From Paraspadella gotoi (taxonomy: Eukaryota > Chaetognatha), in assembly GCA_051294375.1 (NCBI GenBank), contig CM119267.1:2320946-2384945 (forward strand): a stretch of 64,000 bases of DNA, in the 5' to 3' direction. The position numbers and the translations under genes were made by a program. Below the pieces are notes generated by a model that made no database searches, was not told the origin of the DNA, and saw only the letters and a program-made list of their open reading frames with translations. Positions 9,666-20,839 of this stretch are shown one piece after another. Numbering within the stretch: the stretch's first letter is position 1; every line of letters begins with the position of its first letter.

Positions 9666-9703
9666 TTTTTGTCGCTAAGCCGCCTCTTGGCGGTTGACAA
9701 AAA
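9666..9703. other. Short perfect-arm hairpin
   Basis: TTTTTGTC (9666-9673) pairs with GACAAAAA (9696-9703), and inside it CCGCC (9680-9684) pairs with GGCGG (9689-9693). A similar but damaged hairpin sits at 25783-25818 in the right arm. It is not followed by a T-run typical of a terminator, and the function is unknown. Confidence 0.6.
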
Positions 9704-9845
9704 CCAGACGGAAGAAAGAATAACATGCAGCAATTTTTTTTAAAACGGAAACTAAAAACTTGAGAAAAAATATTTAAAATAAGTGTTTAGAATGTGAAAA
9801 GAATTTAAAGGGACGGAGATTTGATGGAAAATAGAGGAAGACGAG

Positions 9846-9961
9846 AAGAAGAGAGAGAGAGAGAGAAGAGAGAGAGACGAGGTGAGAGAGAGAGAGAGAG
9901 AGATGAGAGAGAGAGGAGAGAGATGAGAGAGTAGCAGAGTGAGAGAGGAGAGAGAATAGAA
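9846..9961. repeat. GA-rich microsatellite
   Basis: GAGAGAGATGAGAGAG words. Counterpart at 25540-25650 (CT). Confidence 0.9.
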
Positions 9962-10119
9962 GGAGAAGCACTTTACAGGATAGTTGGTCGAAGACCTTGG
10001 ACATACTCCAATCGGAACCTGTCAATAGGCAATTCAAAAAATGTGGAGGGCGAAGAAGAGGAGAGTCGGAGAGGAGAAAGTGACGTGGGAGAGCGGAAAA
10101 GCAGTAGATTGTAGGAAAA

Positions 10120-10226
10120 GAGAGAAAAGAGAGAGACGGGATGAGAGAGATAGAGAGAGAGAGAGAGAGAGAAGAGGAGAAGAGAGAGAGAGAGAGAGAG
10201 GAGAAGAGAGAGAGAGAGAGAGAGTC
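10120..10226. repeat. GA-rich microsatellite
   Basis: GAGAGAGAAGAGGAGAAGAG words. Counterpart at 25312-25390 (CT). Confidence 0.92.
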
Positions 10227-11193
10227 CTCACCAGACCATTTCGTATCTGAAAGCCAATTTTCTCTCAGTTATAACTTTTAAGGAAAGTTTCCATTTTTTA
10301 GGTTTTTCTTCTTCTTTTTTTTTAAATATGCACACATTTTTATAAGTGTTATATATATGTGAGAGAGTCCTTGCCATTTATTTAGGCTCATAAAACTTGA
10401 AAGCTAAATGCTTAGCTTTCAAAATCCTGTTTTTTTTTACTTCTGCTCACGCAAAATTTTTTTTCAATCGTATTCAATAGAGAATTCCCCAACAATGATG
10501 ATGAGGAAGTTCATTTGTCATTTCGATATAAAATCATTTTCTTTGTGCCTTTTATGTACCAAAAAAAATCAGCAAATTTACCCTAATTCATTAGGTAGGT
10601 TTTCGTGAAGCAAGTGTTTGGCGGCATTAAAACAAAATCATGGTTTCGACGACTTACGATTGTGAACAACTAAATGGTATATCTGGGCAAAGAAAAATGC
10701 AAATGAGTTTTAAGTTCTAGATGTAGTAATATGTTGATCAGGGCGTCAAAACAGAGAGCTGGAAAATGTTTCAGAATCGTTAGCCGCTACTTCCAACTTT
10801 TACTTTAGGTAGCTTTTAATTAAGTTTTTCTTGTCCAATGTCAAACAGTTATATATCATATAAAACGGTATGAATCAGAACGAAATTCAAATAATTTTTA
10901 TCTAGCCATTTTTTCAAATTCAAGGTTAGAACCATTTTATTTTGAAGAGACAAATTCAGAAAGGAAAGAGAAAAAATAAAAATGAAGAAAAAAAGCGAAA
11001 AAAAAGGGGAAAACTAAAAAAAAAAGCAAATAAGCCAAAAGCAAAAGGGAAAAAACTCCATAAAGTCACATAAATATTTACGAACTCGTAATCGAATTTC
11101 GTCCGAAAATTCGGCTAAACTTTTTTTCGATGGGAAAATTTGATTCTTTATCTTTTGTTTAATGCATTTTGACGATTTCTGTGTGGGAGTGAT

Positions 11194-11198
<5 letters not shown>
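10227..11198. other. Unique AT-rich segment of the left arm, no gene seen
   Basis: About 1 kb of ordinary AT-rich sequence with a purine-rich patch at 10960-11050. Its inverted counterpart is 24330-25300. Open frames are short and interrupted in both copies, so no gene is called. Confidence 0.6.

Positions 11199-11245
<47 letters not shown>
11199..11245. repeat. (GA)n microsatellite
   Basis: About 23 perfect GA units. The right-arm counterpart (24240-24310) is interrupted with TCGTCC and CATC words, so the array differs between arms. Confidence 0.95.
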
Positions 11246-11248
<3 letters not shown>

Positions 11249-11503
11249 CGAATCTCTAAATCTATTATATATTATTATTTATATAATATAATTTGTATTA
11301 CTTGTCTCTCTTGACAAGAATAATTTGCATTATATATTTAGAACGATTGGCATTGGGAAAACTGCATTGCAATCAGCAGAATCGGAAAGAATCTGGACGG
11401 CTTTGGTGTCGCACGTTGAAGTGAGGATCGACAGCAAAAAAAAGTTGTGACACCTTTTGTAGCATCACGAGAAGGAAAGCGAAGCGAGGCGCGATGCAGA
11501 GGG

Positions 11504-11660
11504 GGGGGTGAGCACGAGGGTGGGATGAGCAGGGGGACGTGTGGTGGCGGAGATAGTAGGGCGGTGCGAGAGAGCTGGCGGGCGCGAAGAGTGGGGGCGG
11601 AGAGGGGAGGGGGTGCGAGATGTGGGGGGCGGAGAGAGTAGTGGGGGCGGGAGAGAGCTG
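11504..11660 (+). repeat. G-rich block, GGGGGCGGAGAG-like degenerate minisatellite
   Basis: Repeated runs of 3-7 G separated by short A/C/T spacers, including GTGGGGGCGGAGAGGGGAGG. The right arm carries the C-rich complement at 23833-24005 (CTCTCCGCCCCC words). The run spacing is compatible with G-quadruplex formation on the + strand; that is inference. Confidence 0.75.
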
Positions 11661-11811
11661 GGAGGGAAGAAGGGTGAAGAAAAGGATTCCACATTGCCCG
11701 ATGTTAATGGTTGGTCACTTGGTTGCGTCAGACTGCGTTGGTCAGACTTTGAAGGTCATCAAATGGCAGTTTGGGAAAAAAGAGATTTGGTTCGGTTATG
11801 ATCTCTCTACT

Positions 11812-12117
11812 NNNNNNNNNNNNNNNNNNNNNNNNNNNNNNNNNNNNNNNNNNNNNNNNNNNNNNNNNNNNNNNNNNNNNNNNNNNNNNNNNNNNNNNNN
11901 NNNNNNNNNNNNNNNNNNNNNNNNNNNNNNNNNNNNNNNNNNNNNNNNNNNNNNNNNNNNNNNNNNNNNNNNNNNNNNNNNNNNNNNNNNNNNNNNNNNN
12001 NNNNNNNNNNNNNNNNNNNNNNNNNNNNNNNNNNNNNNNNNNNNNNNNNNNNNNNNNNNNNNNNNNNNNNNNNNNNNNNNNNNNNNNNNNNNNNNNNNNN
12101 NNNNNNNNNNNNNNNNN
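11812..12117. other. Assembly gap, 306 N
   Basis: N run inside the left arm. The right arm reads through the equivalent interval at about 23355-23720: CT-rich sequence near 23465-23560 and a mixed segment. Confidence 1.
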
Positions 12118-12482
12118 TTTTTTTTTTTTATCAAAACATGAATAAATTTTTAATTTTTAAATTAGAATTTCAAATGATTGTGATCTTACTGGTTCGCGCT
12201 TTTATCTTTTTGCACTAAAAATTCTTTTTTTGCCCTCCGGCTGAAAACGATCATTCTCTTCTTGAGGCCTGAAAAAAGCTCATTGTTCCCATGGGAAAGA
12301 AAGAGGCCGTTGATGCCCCTTTTGGGCAGGGACGGGCCTCGCGGTCGCTGAATGTCTTATTTGGCAGCGGGGACTTTTGTTTATTTTGGCATTACTAATA
12401 GCAACCTTGTCTTAATGATATAATATTGTGATTCTGGGAACTACGGGTTTAAACGTAGTATAGGTACAAATTGTATTGCCAC

Positions 12483-12489
12483 ATTATAT
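12483..12489. other. Empty target site for the 637-bp insertion
   Basis: A single ATTATAT (ATATAAT on the other strand) lies between sequences that match the two flanks of the insertion at 22351-22987 in the right arm. This is the unoccupied state. Confidence 0.75.
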
Positions 12490-12540
12490 AGTTTTGCTAG
12501 CAATTTTAAAAGCGTTAACTATCATTTAAGAGAAAAATAT

Positions 12541-12590
12541 TTAATTTAATTTAATTTAATTTAATTTAATTTAATTTAATTTAATTTAAG
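12541..12590. repeat. (TTTAA)n pentanucleotide array
   Basis: About ten TTTAA units. The right-arm counterpart near 22257-22276 has only three to four, an array-length difference between arms. Confidence 0.95.
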
Positions 12591-12869
12591 AGAAAAATAT
12601 TGCGCAGAAAACGATGACGACGAATTATTTTAAAATTGAGATTTTTTTTGTTTGTTTAAAATAATACGCCATAACGAAAATATGATTTATTAAGAAAATA
12701 TGATTTATTACCAACGTGGCCGCACAAAAAAAAAAAGGGAGACAAAAATTTAGAGTTATATATTTTCCGAAATTATGAGTTTGGTTGTTTACTAAGGTGG
12801 GATATTCCGATTATTGTTAAGTATACGAGTGATGTTCATACGGAGGAGACTATCCACTCTTAATGTATA

Positions 12870-13490
12870 ACAGGTGTTTCACGAAGCAGAGTTGAATTTC
12901 CTTTCTCGTTCCCCAGTTTGGCAGGAAATCCGTCGCTCGTTCTTCTCTCTCTCTACTCTTTCTGCATCTCTCTCGATCTCGGCATCCTCGGCTCTCTAGC
13001 AATGATTCTGGCCGCGTTTTCATTCGCTTCTCTATCATTTTCTTTCTTTAGTGGCTTCTCAAATTTATGATTTTGAACTCTTCTATCTCTTCACTCTCAT
13101 CCAATCTCTGTTTTCTCTTGCTCTGACTCATCCTCTTCCGTCATCTCTTCTCTTCGACATGACTTCTATCTCAGTCTTCTTAGTGCCCACGTCAAATCAT
13201 TGAGGGTGCACGGTCGACCGTCTCTCTCTCATCGAGGAGACCGACTAATTACTGTCGATACTTAATATTCTGATGTCTGTGCTGTACTCTGCTGATTTAC
13301 AGCTCCACATCGATCTCCGTCATCTTCCTCGCGCGGACAGCGGAGAAGGACGAGCAGTCGGACGGACAGATGGCGGTCTTTAGCGCGCGTCCCACGTGAC
13401 GAGACTGCTACGCTTCGTTATGTTGTTGTATTGTCGCTGCTTGTAAAACTGTTGTTGTTGCTAACAACTAAATATTGACCGATGATACAA
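12870..13490 (+). repeat. Segment with three copies in the window (copy a)
   Basis: It begins GCAGAGTTGA, continues TTCTCGTTCCCCAGTTTGGC, crosses CT-rich sequence, then reads CGGACAGATGGCGGTCTTTAG and ends in GTTGTTGTTGCTAACAAC. The other copies are at 19140-19545 (same strand) and 21480-21990 (opposite strand). This copy is the noisiest and longest. No coding potential is seen. Confidence 0.85.
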
Positions 13491-13859
13491 CGAATTCGAT
13501 TATCTTGAAATTCCACCACGGTTGGTTTTTTATTGTTTAAGCTTCAGAGTTTACTGTTTCGTTGTTGTAATGAGAGATGTATGTATTCGATTTGGCCTAT
13601 TAGTGTTGACGCTGAGCATACGGAGTTTCTCTTTGCGTTCTTTCTGTCTAGTCGCTCAGGAGTCAGTTATATGAGACAGTATGAATGCGATCGATGGCGA
13701 CCAAAAGAAGCATTCCGGCCTTAGAAGGTTTTTACCCAAATCATAGCATCCAAATGAAGATTCACAATATTTAACTTCTCCAATACCTTGTGCTTATTTT
13801 CGTGAATCATAAGAATCTGAATATGTAAATTGTAAATAACTAGATCAAAATGAATATGT

Positions 13860-14250
13860 ATCTCGGATTCTGTGACTCAATGTAACATTCCGGAAAAGTG
13901 GCACTCCTCAAAAAATGAAAACCGCTTTTAATAAACCTGAGGTAAAATGAAATGGCGAGGAAAAAGATTTACCTGGAAAATGAGAATGCGCTGAGAAAAT
14001 AAATGCCAGATCATAAGTAAAATGAATAGCCGGAAAATTCAAGTGGGAAGAAAACTGCCTGCAAAATGTGAGATAAAATTATCTGAAAATGGAACTTGTC
14101 AGATATTAGAGAGGGGTATAAGTTTGCAATCGAAAAGAATTTAAAATTTAAAAATTGCGAAAATCTGATAATTATTATGGACACACATCTAAACGAGGAA
14201 AATGAATCGCAGGAAAAGGAAATGCAGGTTGTGTCGGAAATCTGAAAATA
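13860..14250. repeat. Degenerate GGAAAATGAATGC-type minisatellite (left arm copy)
   Basis: Words of the form CCGGAAAATTCAAGTGGGAA and GGAAAAGGAAATGCAGG recur every 13-16 bases with heavy variation. It is the inverted counterpart of 20840-21260. Confidence 0.7.
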
Positions 14251-15350
14251 GTAATATACGATCGGTCGAAAGAGAGATAGATACGGGCGCTAAGTGAGGG
14301 TTAAGAAGGAGTATTGATGCTAATATCACCGAGAAGAGAATGCGCAAGCGCTTCTTTCGAGCCCCCGTCTAGGACGGCAGCCAAATTGAAGGAATGACGG
14401 GGTCCTGCGGCTTCAAGGGAAGTTTCGAAGGCTTTGCACTGGGTTTTCGCACGCCCCCAAGGCCCGGCTTACGAAAAGGATAAATGCAACGTCTAAACTC
14501 TAATACGATGCTTGTGAACCAGCAAAAGAAGTCCCATGTAGAGAGAGGTACGGAGAATGAAAAAAAAGGAATGAAGAGAGAGAAGACGAAGAGAGAGACT
14601 ATGATTTTTTTCGTTAATTTTATTAATTTGTTTAGAAATTATTAACCCTAGGTTAATACCTAATGTTATTATATATTTTAATGACTTATTGGAGCAAAAA
14701 AAAAGCCCAAAAAATACGTTAAGCCTGCATTATAGTAACTTTCACGTTATCTAAACTAATGGAATTTTCTCCAGAATGGTAACAAATCCGAAAATAAAAC
14801 AATTTTTTTCTCCCATTTTTTTATGTTGGGTATCGAATTTAAAAAAATTGCCAAACCCGGTTGTCTAACGTTGCCTATTATTAGTAGTCTGTACTGGCTT
14901 AACTAACTTTCTCAACTCGAGTCCCATCCTCTCTCCGCTGATTCCGACAACTTTAAGGTGTCCATGCCCTTCTCTCACTCATCTCGGATCTCTCTCTCGG
15001 TCGTGTACTACACGTTATCGCAATGCCCCGACCTACAACTTCCACTCACTCTTCTCCTCACTCATCTCTCTCTTCTCTCCATCTACACACCAGTTTGCTC
15101 GATTTTTTCCTCACGTTTCATTCGCGTTAACTAAAACTGAGGACTGCTTCTCTTCTATCCTTCTTCACTCCTCTCCTTCTCTCTCTTCTCTTACCAATCT
15201 TACTTCCCTTCTGCTTCTCGATGATTCTTTCTCTTTTGCTTCTACTCTCTGCTCATTTCTACTTCTTCGCCACCAAACGCATGACAAGAATGATCGCGGA
15301 GCCGGCCAATAGAATATGAGAGAGAAGAGAGAGAGACGAGGAGAGAGAGA

Positions 15351-17289
15351 GAGAGTAGAGAAGAGCACGAGAGAGAGGGAGAAGAGAGAGGAGAGAGAGG
15401 AAGTAAATCTCTCAGAGAGTCCAATCAGAAAGAGAAGACTGCCATCCATCCGAAACAACATCAAACAAGTGTTTATTCGTAGAGAGAGCATAATGGGTCC
15501 TAGCATGATAATAACAGAAGAATACTGAATTCTAGCGATCTGAGCACCCGTCAAGGTAGGTCCCTAAATTTCCCTTATATCTCAATAGCGCCAAATGCTA
15601 ACCTCGCCACACGTTTTTGTTAAGAGCACACGAAAGAGAAAGAAAGACTACTTGTTCTTATTGGCTAACTTTGTCTGTGGAGATAAAGATAACGCAGTCA
15701 GAGAGCAAATTACCGTGAAGGTACAAATTATTATTGACAGAATGCGAAAAGCATTAAAGGTGAGTAAAGCTGTAAGCGAGCTTAATGTGTACTTAGGAAT
15801 ACTCTCATCTCATCAGTATCTCACTTATCGGCTCTTGTAAGTATTCCTTACTTAACAACATTCACACTCTAATTATATCCGTTACTTATTGATACCAAAG
15901 ATGCTTCTCTCTCCACTCCTCTGCTTGCTGTGGTTGTAACTAACTTCGCATTCTCTCCCTTGAAAGCATATATCAGCTAGCTTAAGGAAGTAAGCTCATA
16001 AGCATAGATACCGCTATGGAGGAGATAGAAAACGAATCTTTATGTTAATACCATATATTATCTGCTAAATCATCGCTTTCCTAACATATATTCCTCGAAC
16101 CTCCATAAGTAAGATAACTCAAGACCTAGAGAGGATAGGGACTGCCCAATATTGGATCTCCAGCCACACTCTGTTCCAAGTCAAAACATAGAATTCCATG
16201 TCCTGGTAAGCTTTAAAAATAATTGAAATACCTAAGAGTGGGTTCGCATGAGAATATTTATGAAGTTAGTTTAATTGATAATTATTATTAATTAAAATGT
16301 CCAAACTTCTAATCAATCATTTAATCATCAATTGTCTCAGCTCGACTAATGACAAAAGTGAATTCGTGTCAAATGAGAAGTCATTCCTCTCTCGAATCAT
16401 GAATCATCCAATCCCGACCCGAAAACAAGAATTAATATAGAGACAAAAGTCAATGTCAATAAGAGAGAACGAACTTATATAAGCAATGACGATTATGATG
16501 AACTCATGCTCAATGTCTTGAGGATTGATTTTGGTTGTTGTGTGTATCTGTATAGTCACAGGTTCCTTCCTTCCACGAAAGCTCAGATGATCTGCCCACC
16601 TTTGCTATTAATTAGCCTTTCCGTAAGCGCGCGTTTTCTTTCTCTACCTATATCGACTCTATATTAAAGGTACATGGAAATGACAATATAATATTAGTGG
16701 CAGTGAACTTTATATCTTAATTATCCTATTTTTAAGCAGGTAATGAATATATAGTAATCATCAATATATATGATGGAGATATAATGCAATGAGAGGTCTT
16801 TATTAATAAACATATATATAAAATGACAGAGTCTATGTATATAAACTGAATAGACAATAGTTAGATGGCAGATGAGCTTCCGTATATTATTGAGTGTGTA
16901 ATAGAAGAGAGAGCCGAAAGGAGGGAGACAGACGGACGTACGGGCGTCCTGGACTGGAGACCTAACGGACGGACCAGCAGGCTAATTCGACTGGAATTGG
17001 GATTATCGGGCATAGCCTAATTTTGGGCTTGAAATTAGAAATATCCAGGGAAAGGGCCCACCTATTGAAATCGTGTTAGAATAAGGCGATAAGCGGGATA
17101 ACGAAGAGTGGGCGTATGTCGTGTATAAGTTAGGCATGGTTGAAACGCCTCGGCCTGTAGGTTTTAAAGTAATTCAACATATCAGGCTAGATTCTGTATT
17201 CATTAAAAAGAGAGTTATACTTAGTGGACAAAAGAAAACCATGGAATCCCATTCGCCGAAGGGTAATCGTATACGGACAAGGGCCTATT
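15351..17289. other. Central spacer of the inverted duplication, no gene seen
   Basis: About 1.9 kb of mixed AT-rich sequence without long open frames, clean microsatellites or a clear match elsewhere in the window. Neighbouring segments on both sides are noisy copies of other parts of the window, so this too may be uncorrected read sequence. I annotate nothing inside it. Confidence 0.5.
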
Positions 17290-18620
17290 AAGGGAGGGAG
17301 TGGTCGGACGACAAAGAAAACGTGGACACGTGAGCGGCTGTCCGTCTCTTTTGCAAGAAGAGAGGCTCGAATGAAATAACGAATGTGAGGTGGAAAGAAA
17401 TGAAGCTAAGGAATTATTAGAAAAAGAGTGAGGCCTAAGATAGAATAGGAAATCTCTAAGGAAAAATACGTTTCTAAATTTTGTAAATTTTTATTTTTGA
17501 GGTATGTTCTCCTTGTTAAATATCATTTTATCTTCTTTATATATTCTTTTTTTTTTATAATTTCTTTTTTACCACAGTCTTCTCTATGTCCTTCGCTTCC
17601 CGGGTTAAATTTTCCGTAAGCTTTCCTTCAATGTTTTTCCACGTTTTGATCTCTTCTGATTTTATTTGTTATTATTTGTTTGTTCTTTTTTCTGTTTTTC
17701 GCGTTTGTCCACGCCTCCTCCTCTTTCTCTGCTCCTCGATGTTAGCTCTCGTCGATTTTTTCGTTCTCTCCATTCCTTATTTTCCCTTTTCTTTCTCCTT
17801 TCTTGTGTTGTCTTGTGTCTTCTGGTCTTCTAGGCAGTATACTTGTTTTATCTTTTTCTTATTCTTTTTTCTTTCTCTCTTTCTTCTTTTTCCCTACTTT
17901 TTCTCCTTCTTCTTTCTTTCCCTGACCATCGACGTTTTTTTGTTTCTTTATCACTCATTATTCTCTCCTTATTTTCTTGCTTTCCTTTCCCTTCCACGCC
18001 TCCATTAATCTCCTTCCCTTTTTTCCCCCTATTATTCTCCTTCATCTCTCTTTTCTTCTTCCTCCATTTTAGTATCCCTTCCCTTATTTTTTTGCTTCTC
18101 CCTTTTTCTTCGCTTTTCCTTGCCTTTACTATAAAAACTCATATCTGCCGATTTTCCTTCCCTTTTTTCCCTCCTAAGTCTTTCATTGTTCTTTTCCTTT
18201 CGTGCACTCACCTGTTAACGTTTTCTATAATGTTATCCCCCCGTTCTTCTGGGTTTTTTCTTCGCCTTGTCTTTACAAAATTTGAGAAAAAAGGGGTTTA
18301 TGGATAATATAGGAGAAACCTTCGCTCTGACAGGCAGATTGTAAGGGTTTTAATTCTTCTCATTTACACATGTACGAGTTATCTCTCTATTCAGCCTTAG
18401 ACGCCAGTTTAGAAAGAAGTCCTATTACCTCCATCGAGGAGAAAGATTAAGAGGAGAGAGAGAGTATGAGAGAGAGAGAGAGAGAGAGAAGATAGTAGAG
18501 GAGAGAGCAGATGAGAAGAGATGAATGAACTATGAGAGAGAGAGATATGATAAGAGAAATCTATAAAAAAATTTAAAATAAAATAGTATATCCGTAAAGA
18601 TCATCTATATCTAGTCGTTA
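17290..18620 (+). repeat. Degraded direct copy of 30330-31100
   Basis: Shared landmarks in the same order: GGGAGTGGTCG (17296 and 30340), TCGAATGAAATAAC (17367 and 30368), AGATAGAATAGGAAAT (17439) with TAGAATAGAATAGGAAAT (30423), a pyrimidine-rich block, GCCAGTTTAGAA with CCATCGAGGAG (18401-18442 and 30955-30984), a GA tract, then AAAATAAAATAGTA followed by ATCCGTAAAGAT (18575 and 31053). This copy is longer and noisier. Confidence 0.8.
17690..18240. repeat. Pyrimidine-rich tract
   Basis: TTTTCTTTCTCCTTTC-like low-complexity sequence inside the direct copy. Phe/Leu/Ser frames are composition shadows. Confidence 0.85.
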
Positions 18621-18995
18621 GAAAAAAAAAATACTAGTAAGAATACAAAGAACTGATATTCTATAATGAAGTATATGTGATATTTTTAAAGCATATGAAT
18701 CTATATACACCGAAAAACCTTTATAATGCTACTTACGTTTCTATACGATTGAAGGCCATGATATTTAATAGGCTATTAATTACAAAGTGGAGCATTATAT
18801 CTATTTAATAGGGTAAGTAAAGAGGCTTACTAGGCAAGAACTCAATAGAACCGCGGCATATAAATATCCACATTAGTATAATACGAATATGGCATGTTAG
18901 GAGGGATTTAACTAATTTATCAATATTAGCAGTCATATATTGAAGGATGAAATTCATAAATAAATCTTCTGAAATCAATAAAAAACGTGTGAGTC
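18621..18995. other. AT-rich spacer without a gene
   Basis: AT-rich sequence between the degraded direct copy and a placeholder gap. I see no feature. Confidence 0.5.
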
Positions 18996-19020
18996 NNNNN
19001 NNNNNNNNNNNNNNNNNNNN
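18996..19020. other. Placeholder gap, exactly 25 N
   Basis: Fixed-length N run. Just beyond it the sequence restarts in the segment with three copies (19140-19545), which suggests the two contig ends overlap or were mis-joined. Confidence 1.
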
Positions 19021-19139
19021 AAAAAAAAAAAAAGGGAAAAAAAATTTAAGTTATTTTTTCCAATTATGATTTTGGTTTATCTTTCATTTTAATCGATGTT
19101 GTTCAAATTAATTTCCTTTTATTTAAAGTTTTCCGATGC

Positions 19140-19545
19140 AGAGTTGATTTACTTTCTCGTTCCCCAGTTGGCAGGAAATCCGTCGCTCGTTCTCTCTCTC
19201 TCTCTCNNNNNNNNNNNNNNNNNNNNNNNNNNNNNNNNNNNNNNNNNNNNNNNNNNNNNNNNNNNNNNNNNNNNNNNNNNNNNNNNNNNNNNNNNNNNNN
19301 NNNNNNNNNNNNNNNNNNNNNNNNNNNNNNNNNNNNNNNNNNNNNNNNNNNNNNNNNNNNNNNNNNNNNNNNNNNNNNNNNNNNNNNNNNNNNNNNNNNN
19401 NNNNNNNNNNNNNNNNNTGCTCGCGCGCGCGAACGAGACGGACAGATGGCGTCTTTAGCGCGCGTCCACGTGACGAGACTCACGCTTCGTTGTTGTTGTT
19501 GTCGCTGCTTTAACTGTTGTTGTTGCTACAACTAATATTGATGTA
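19140..19545 (+). repeat. Segment with three copies in the window (copy b)
   Basis: Same order as 12870-13490: GCAGAGTTGA, TTCTCGTTCCCCAGTTGGC, CT tract, gap, GACGGACAGATGGCGTCTTT, GTTGTTGTTGCTACAACTAA. It is cleaner than copy a and is the reverse complement of 21480-21990. Confidence 0.88.
19207..19417. other. Assembly gap, 211 N
   Basis: N run at the CT tract of copy b. The inverted copy at 21600-21935 shows what is likely missing: several hundred bases of GA/CT repeat. Confidence 1.
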
Positions 19546-19552
19546 ATTTTTA

Positions 19553-19616
19553 TCGTTGTTGTTACTTTCGTTGTTGTTGTTGTTTTTGTTATTGTTGTCG
19601 TTGATGTTTCTGTTTT
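19553..19616. repeat. (GTT)n-rich tract
   Basis: GTTGTTGTTACTTTCGTTGT followed by further TTG units up to the gap. Confidence 0.85.
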
Positions 19617-19641
19617 NNNNNNNNNNNNNNNNNNNNNNNNN
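19617..19641. other. Placeholder gap, exactly 25 N
   Basis: Fixed-length N run between a TTG-rich microsatellite and a CT tract. Confidence 1.
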
Positions 19642-19861
19642 TCTCTCTCTCTCTCCTCTCTCTCTTCTCGTCTTCTCTTCTCTCTCTCTCTTCATGCCTT
19701 TAAAAATAGAAATAGAGGAAATTCCGCCACATGTCGTCCTTAGACGCGAGAGAAACCTCGAAGGCATAAGCAGGGAGACATCCGGAACGACAACAACAAC
19801 AACAAAATCAAATCCTGCATTAATTTCTCTCTTTTTTTATTTTGTGGAGAGAGAAGAGAAG

Positions 19862-19865
19862 AGGA

Positions 19866-19915
<50 letters not shown>

Positions 19916-19926
19916 AGAGAGAGAGA
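19862..19926. repeat. (GA)n microsatellite
   Basis: Near-perfect GA run of about 60 bases. Confidence 0.95.
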
Positions 19927-20059
19927 CCAGTGAATTTTCTTTTTCCATTTGCAAATGTATAGCCGCTTTCTCTTAATCTCATAGCAAAAGTAGTTTTTTC
20001 TCTCTTCTCAAACTCTGGCGCTGATAGGGAATTAGCCTCGGTCGAATCCGTGATTGGCG

Positions 20060-20163
20060 GAAGGCAGTCTCTCTCGTCTCGCTCTCTCTCGTCTCGTCTG
20101 TCTCTCTTCTCTCGTTCTCTCTCTCTTCTCTTCTTCTCTCTCTTGCTCTCTCTCTCTCTCATA
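20060..20163. repeat. CT-rich microsatellite
   Basis: CTCTCTCGTCTCGTCTGTCT words; counterpart of the GA block at 15318-15400. Confidence 0.88.
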
Positions 20164-20217
20164 ATTTCTTGATTGGGTCCGCCGCGATTCATGTCTGCTC
20201 ATGCGTTTTGGTGGGCG

Positions 20218-20312
20218 AAGAAGAGAAGAGAAGAGAGTAGAGAAAGAGAAGGACAGAGAAGAGAAGAGAAGAGAAGAGAAGAGAAGAGAAAGAGAAAGAG
20301 AGAAGAGAAGAG
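20218..20312. repeat. (AGAGA)n pentanucleotide-like tract
   Basis: GAAGAGAAGAGAAGAGAAGA repeats, grading into AGAGAAAGAG. Confidence 0.9.
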
Positions 20313-20376
20313 AAAGAAGTCAGCAGTTTTAGGTTTTAACGACGAATGAAAACGTGAGAAAAATTCGACAAACTGG

Positions 20377-20463
20377 ACGAGAGAGAGAGAGAGAAGAGAG
20401 AGAGGAGAGAGAGAGAGAGAGAGAGAAGAAGAGAGAGAGAAGAGGAGAGAGAGAGAGAGAGAA
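20377..20463. repeat. (GA)n microsatellite
   Basis: GAGAGAGAGAGAAGAGAGAG words over about 85 bases. Confidence 0.93.
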
Positions 20464-20839
20464 ATAGAAAATAATAATAGGCAACGATTAGACCAACCGG
20501 TTTGCAAATTTTTTTTTTAAATTACGAATACCAACATAAAAAATGGAGAAAAAACGTTTTTATTTCGTTTTTTTGAAAATTCATATAGTTTATGATTAAG
20601 TGACAAAGTTACTATAATTAGCAGAGCTTAAACGTATGACTTTTTTTTTGTCGCCAATAAAGTCATAAATTATAATACATTAGTATTAACACCTAGTTTA
20701 ATAAGATTTTAAAAAATTAATAAATAACGAGAAAAAAATCATGATTTTTCTAGTTTATTCTTCTGCCTTTTTTTTTTCTTCTCTCTCGTCGATGGGATTT
20801 TTTCTTTTCCGCTCATTCCATTAAGTTTTCTCATTATTT

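Larger units (their letters stand above)
5866..15350 (+). repeat. Left arm of large inverted duplication
   Basis: This is the reverse complement of about 20150-30325. Anchor pairs seen: 5880-6010 with 30160-30310; the foldback at 6850-7400 with 28440-29010; 7660-7740 with 28085-28170; (CCG)n at 8676 with 26863; the 9666 hairpin with 25783; the G-rich block 11450-11660 with 23833-24005; 12180-12480 with 23000-23300; 12870-13480 with 21480-21990; 14600-14900 with 20470-20760; 15085-15310 with 20165-20370. The outer part (to about 11.8 kb) matches closely, mainly with single-base indels. From about 13 kb inward the match is much noisier, as expected of uncorrected long-read sequence. The match fades after about 15.35 kb. 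Confidence 0.9.
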
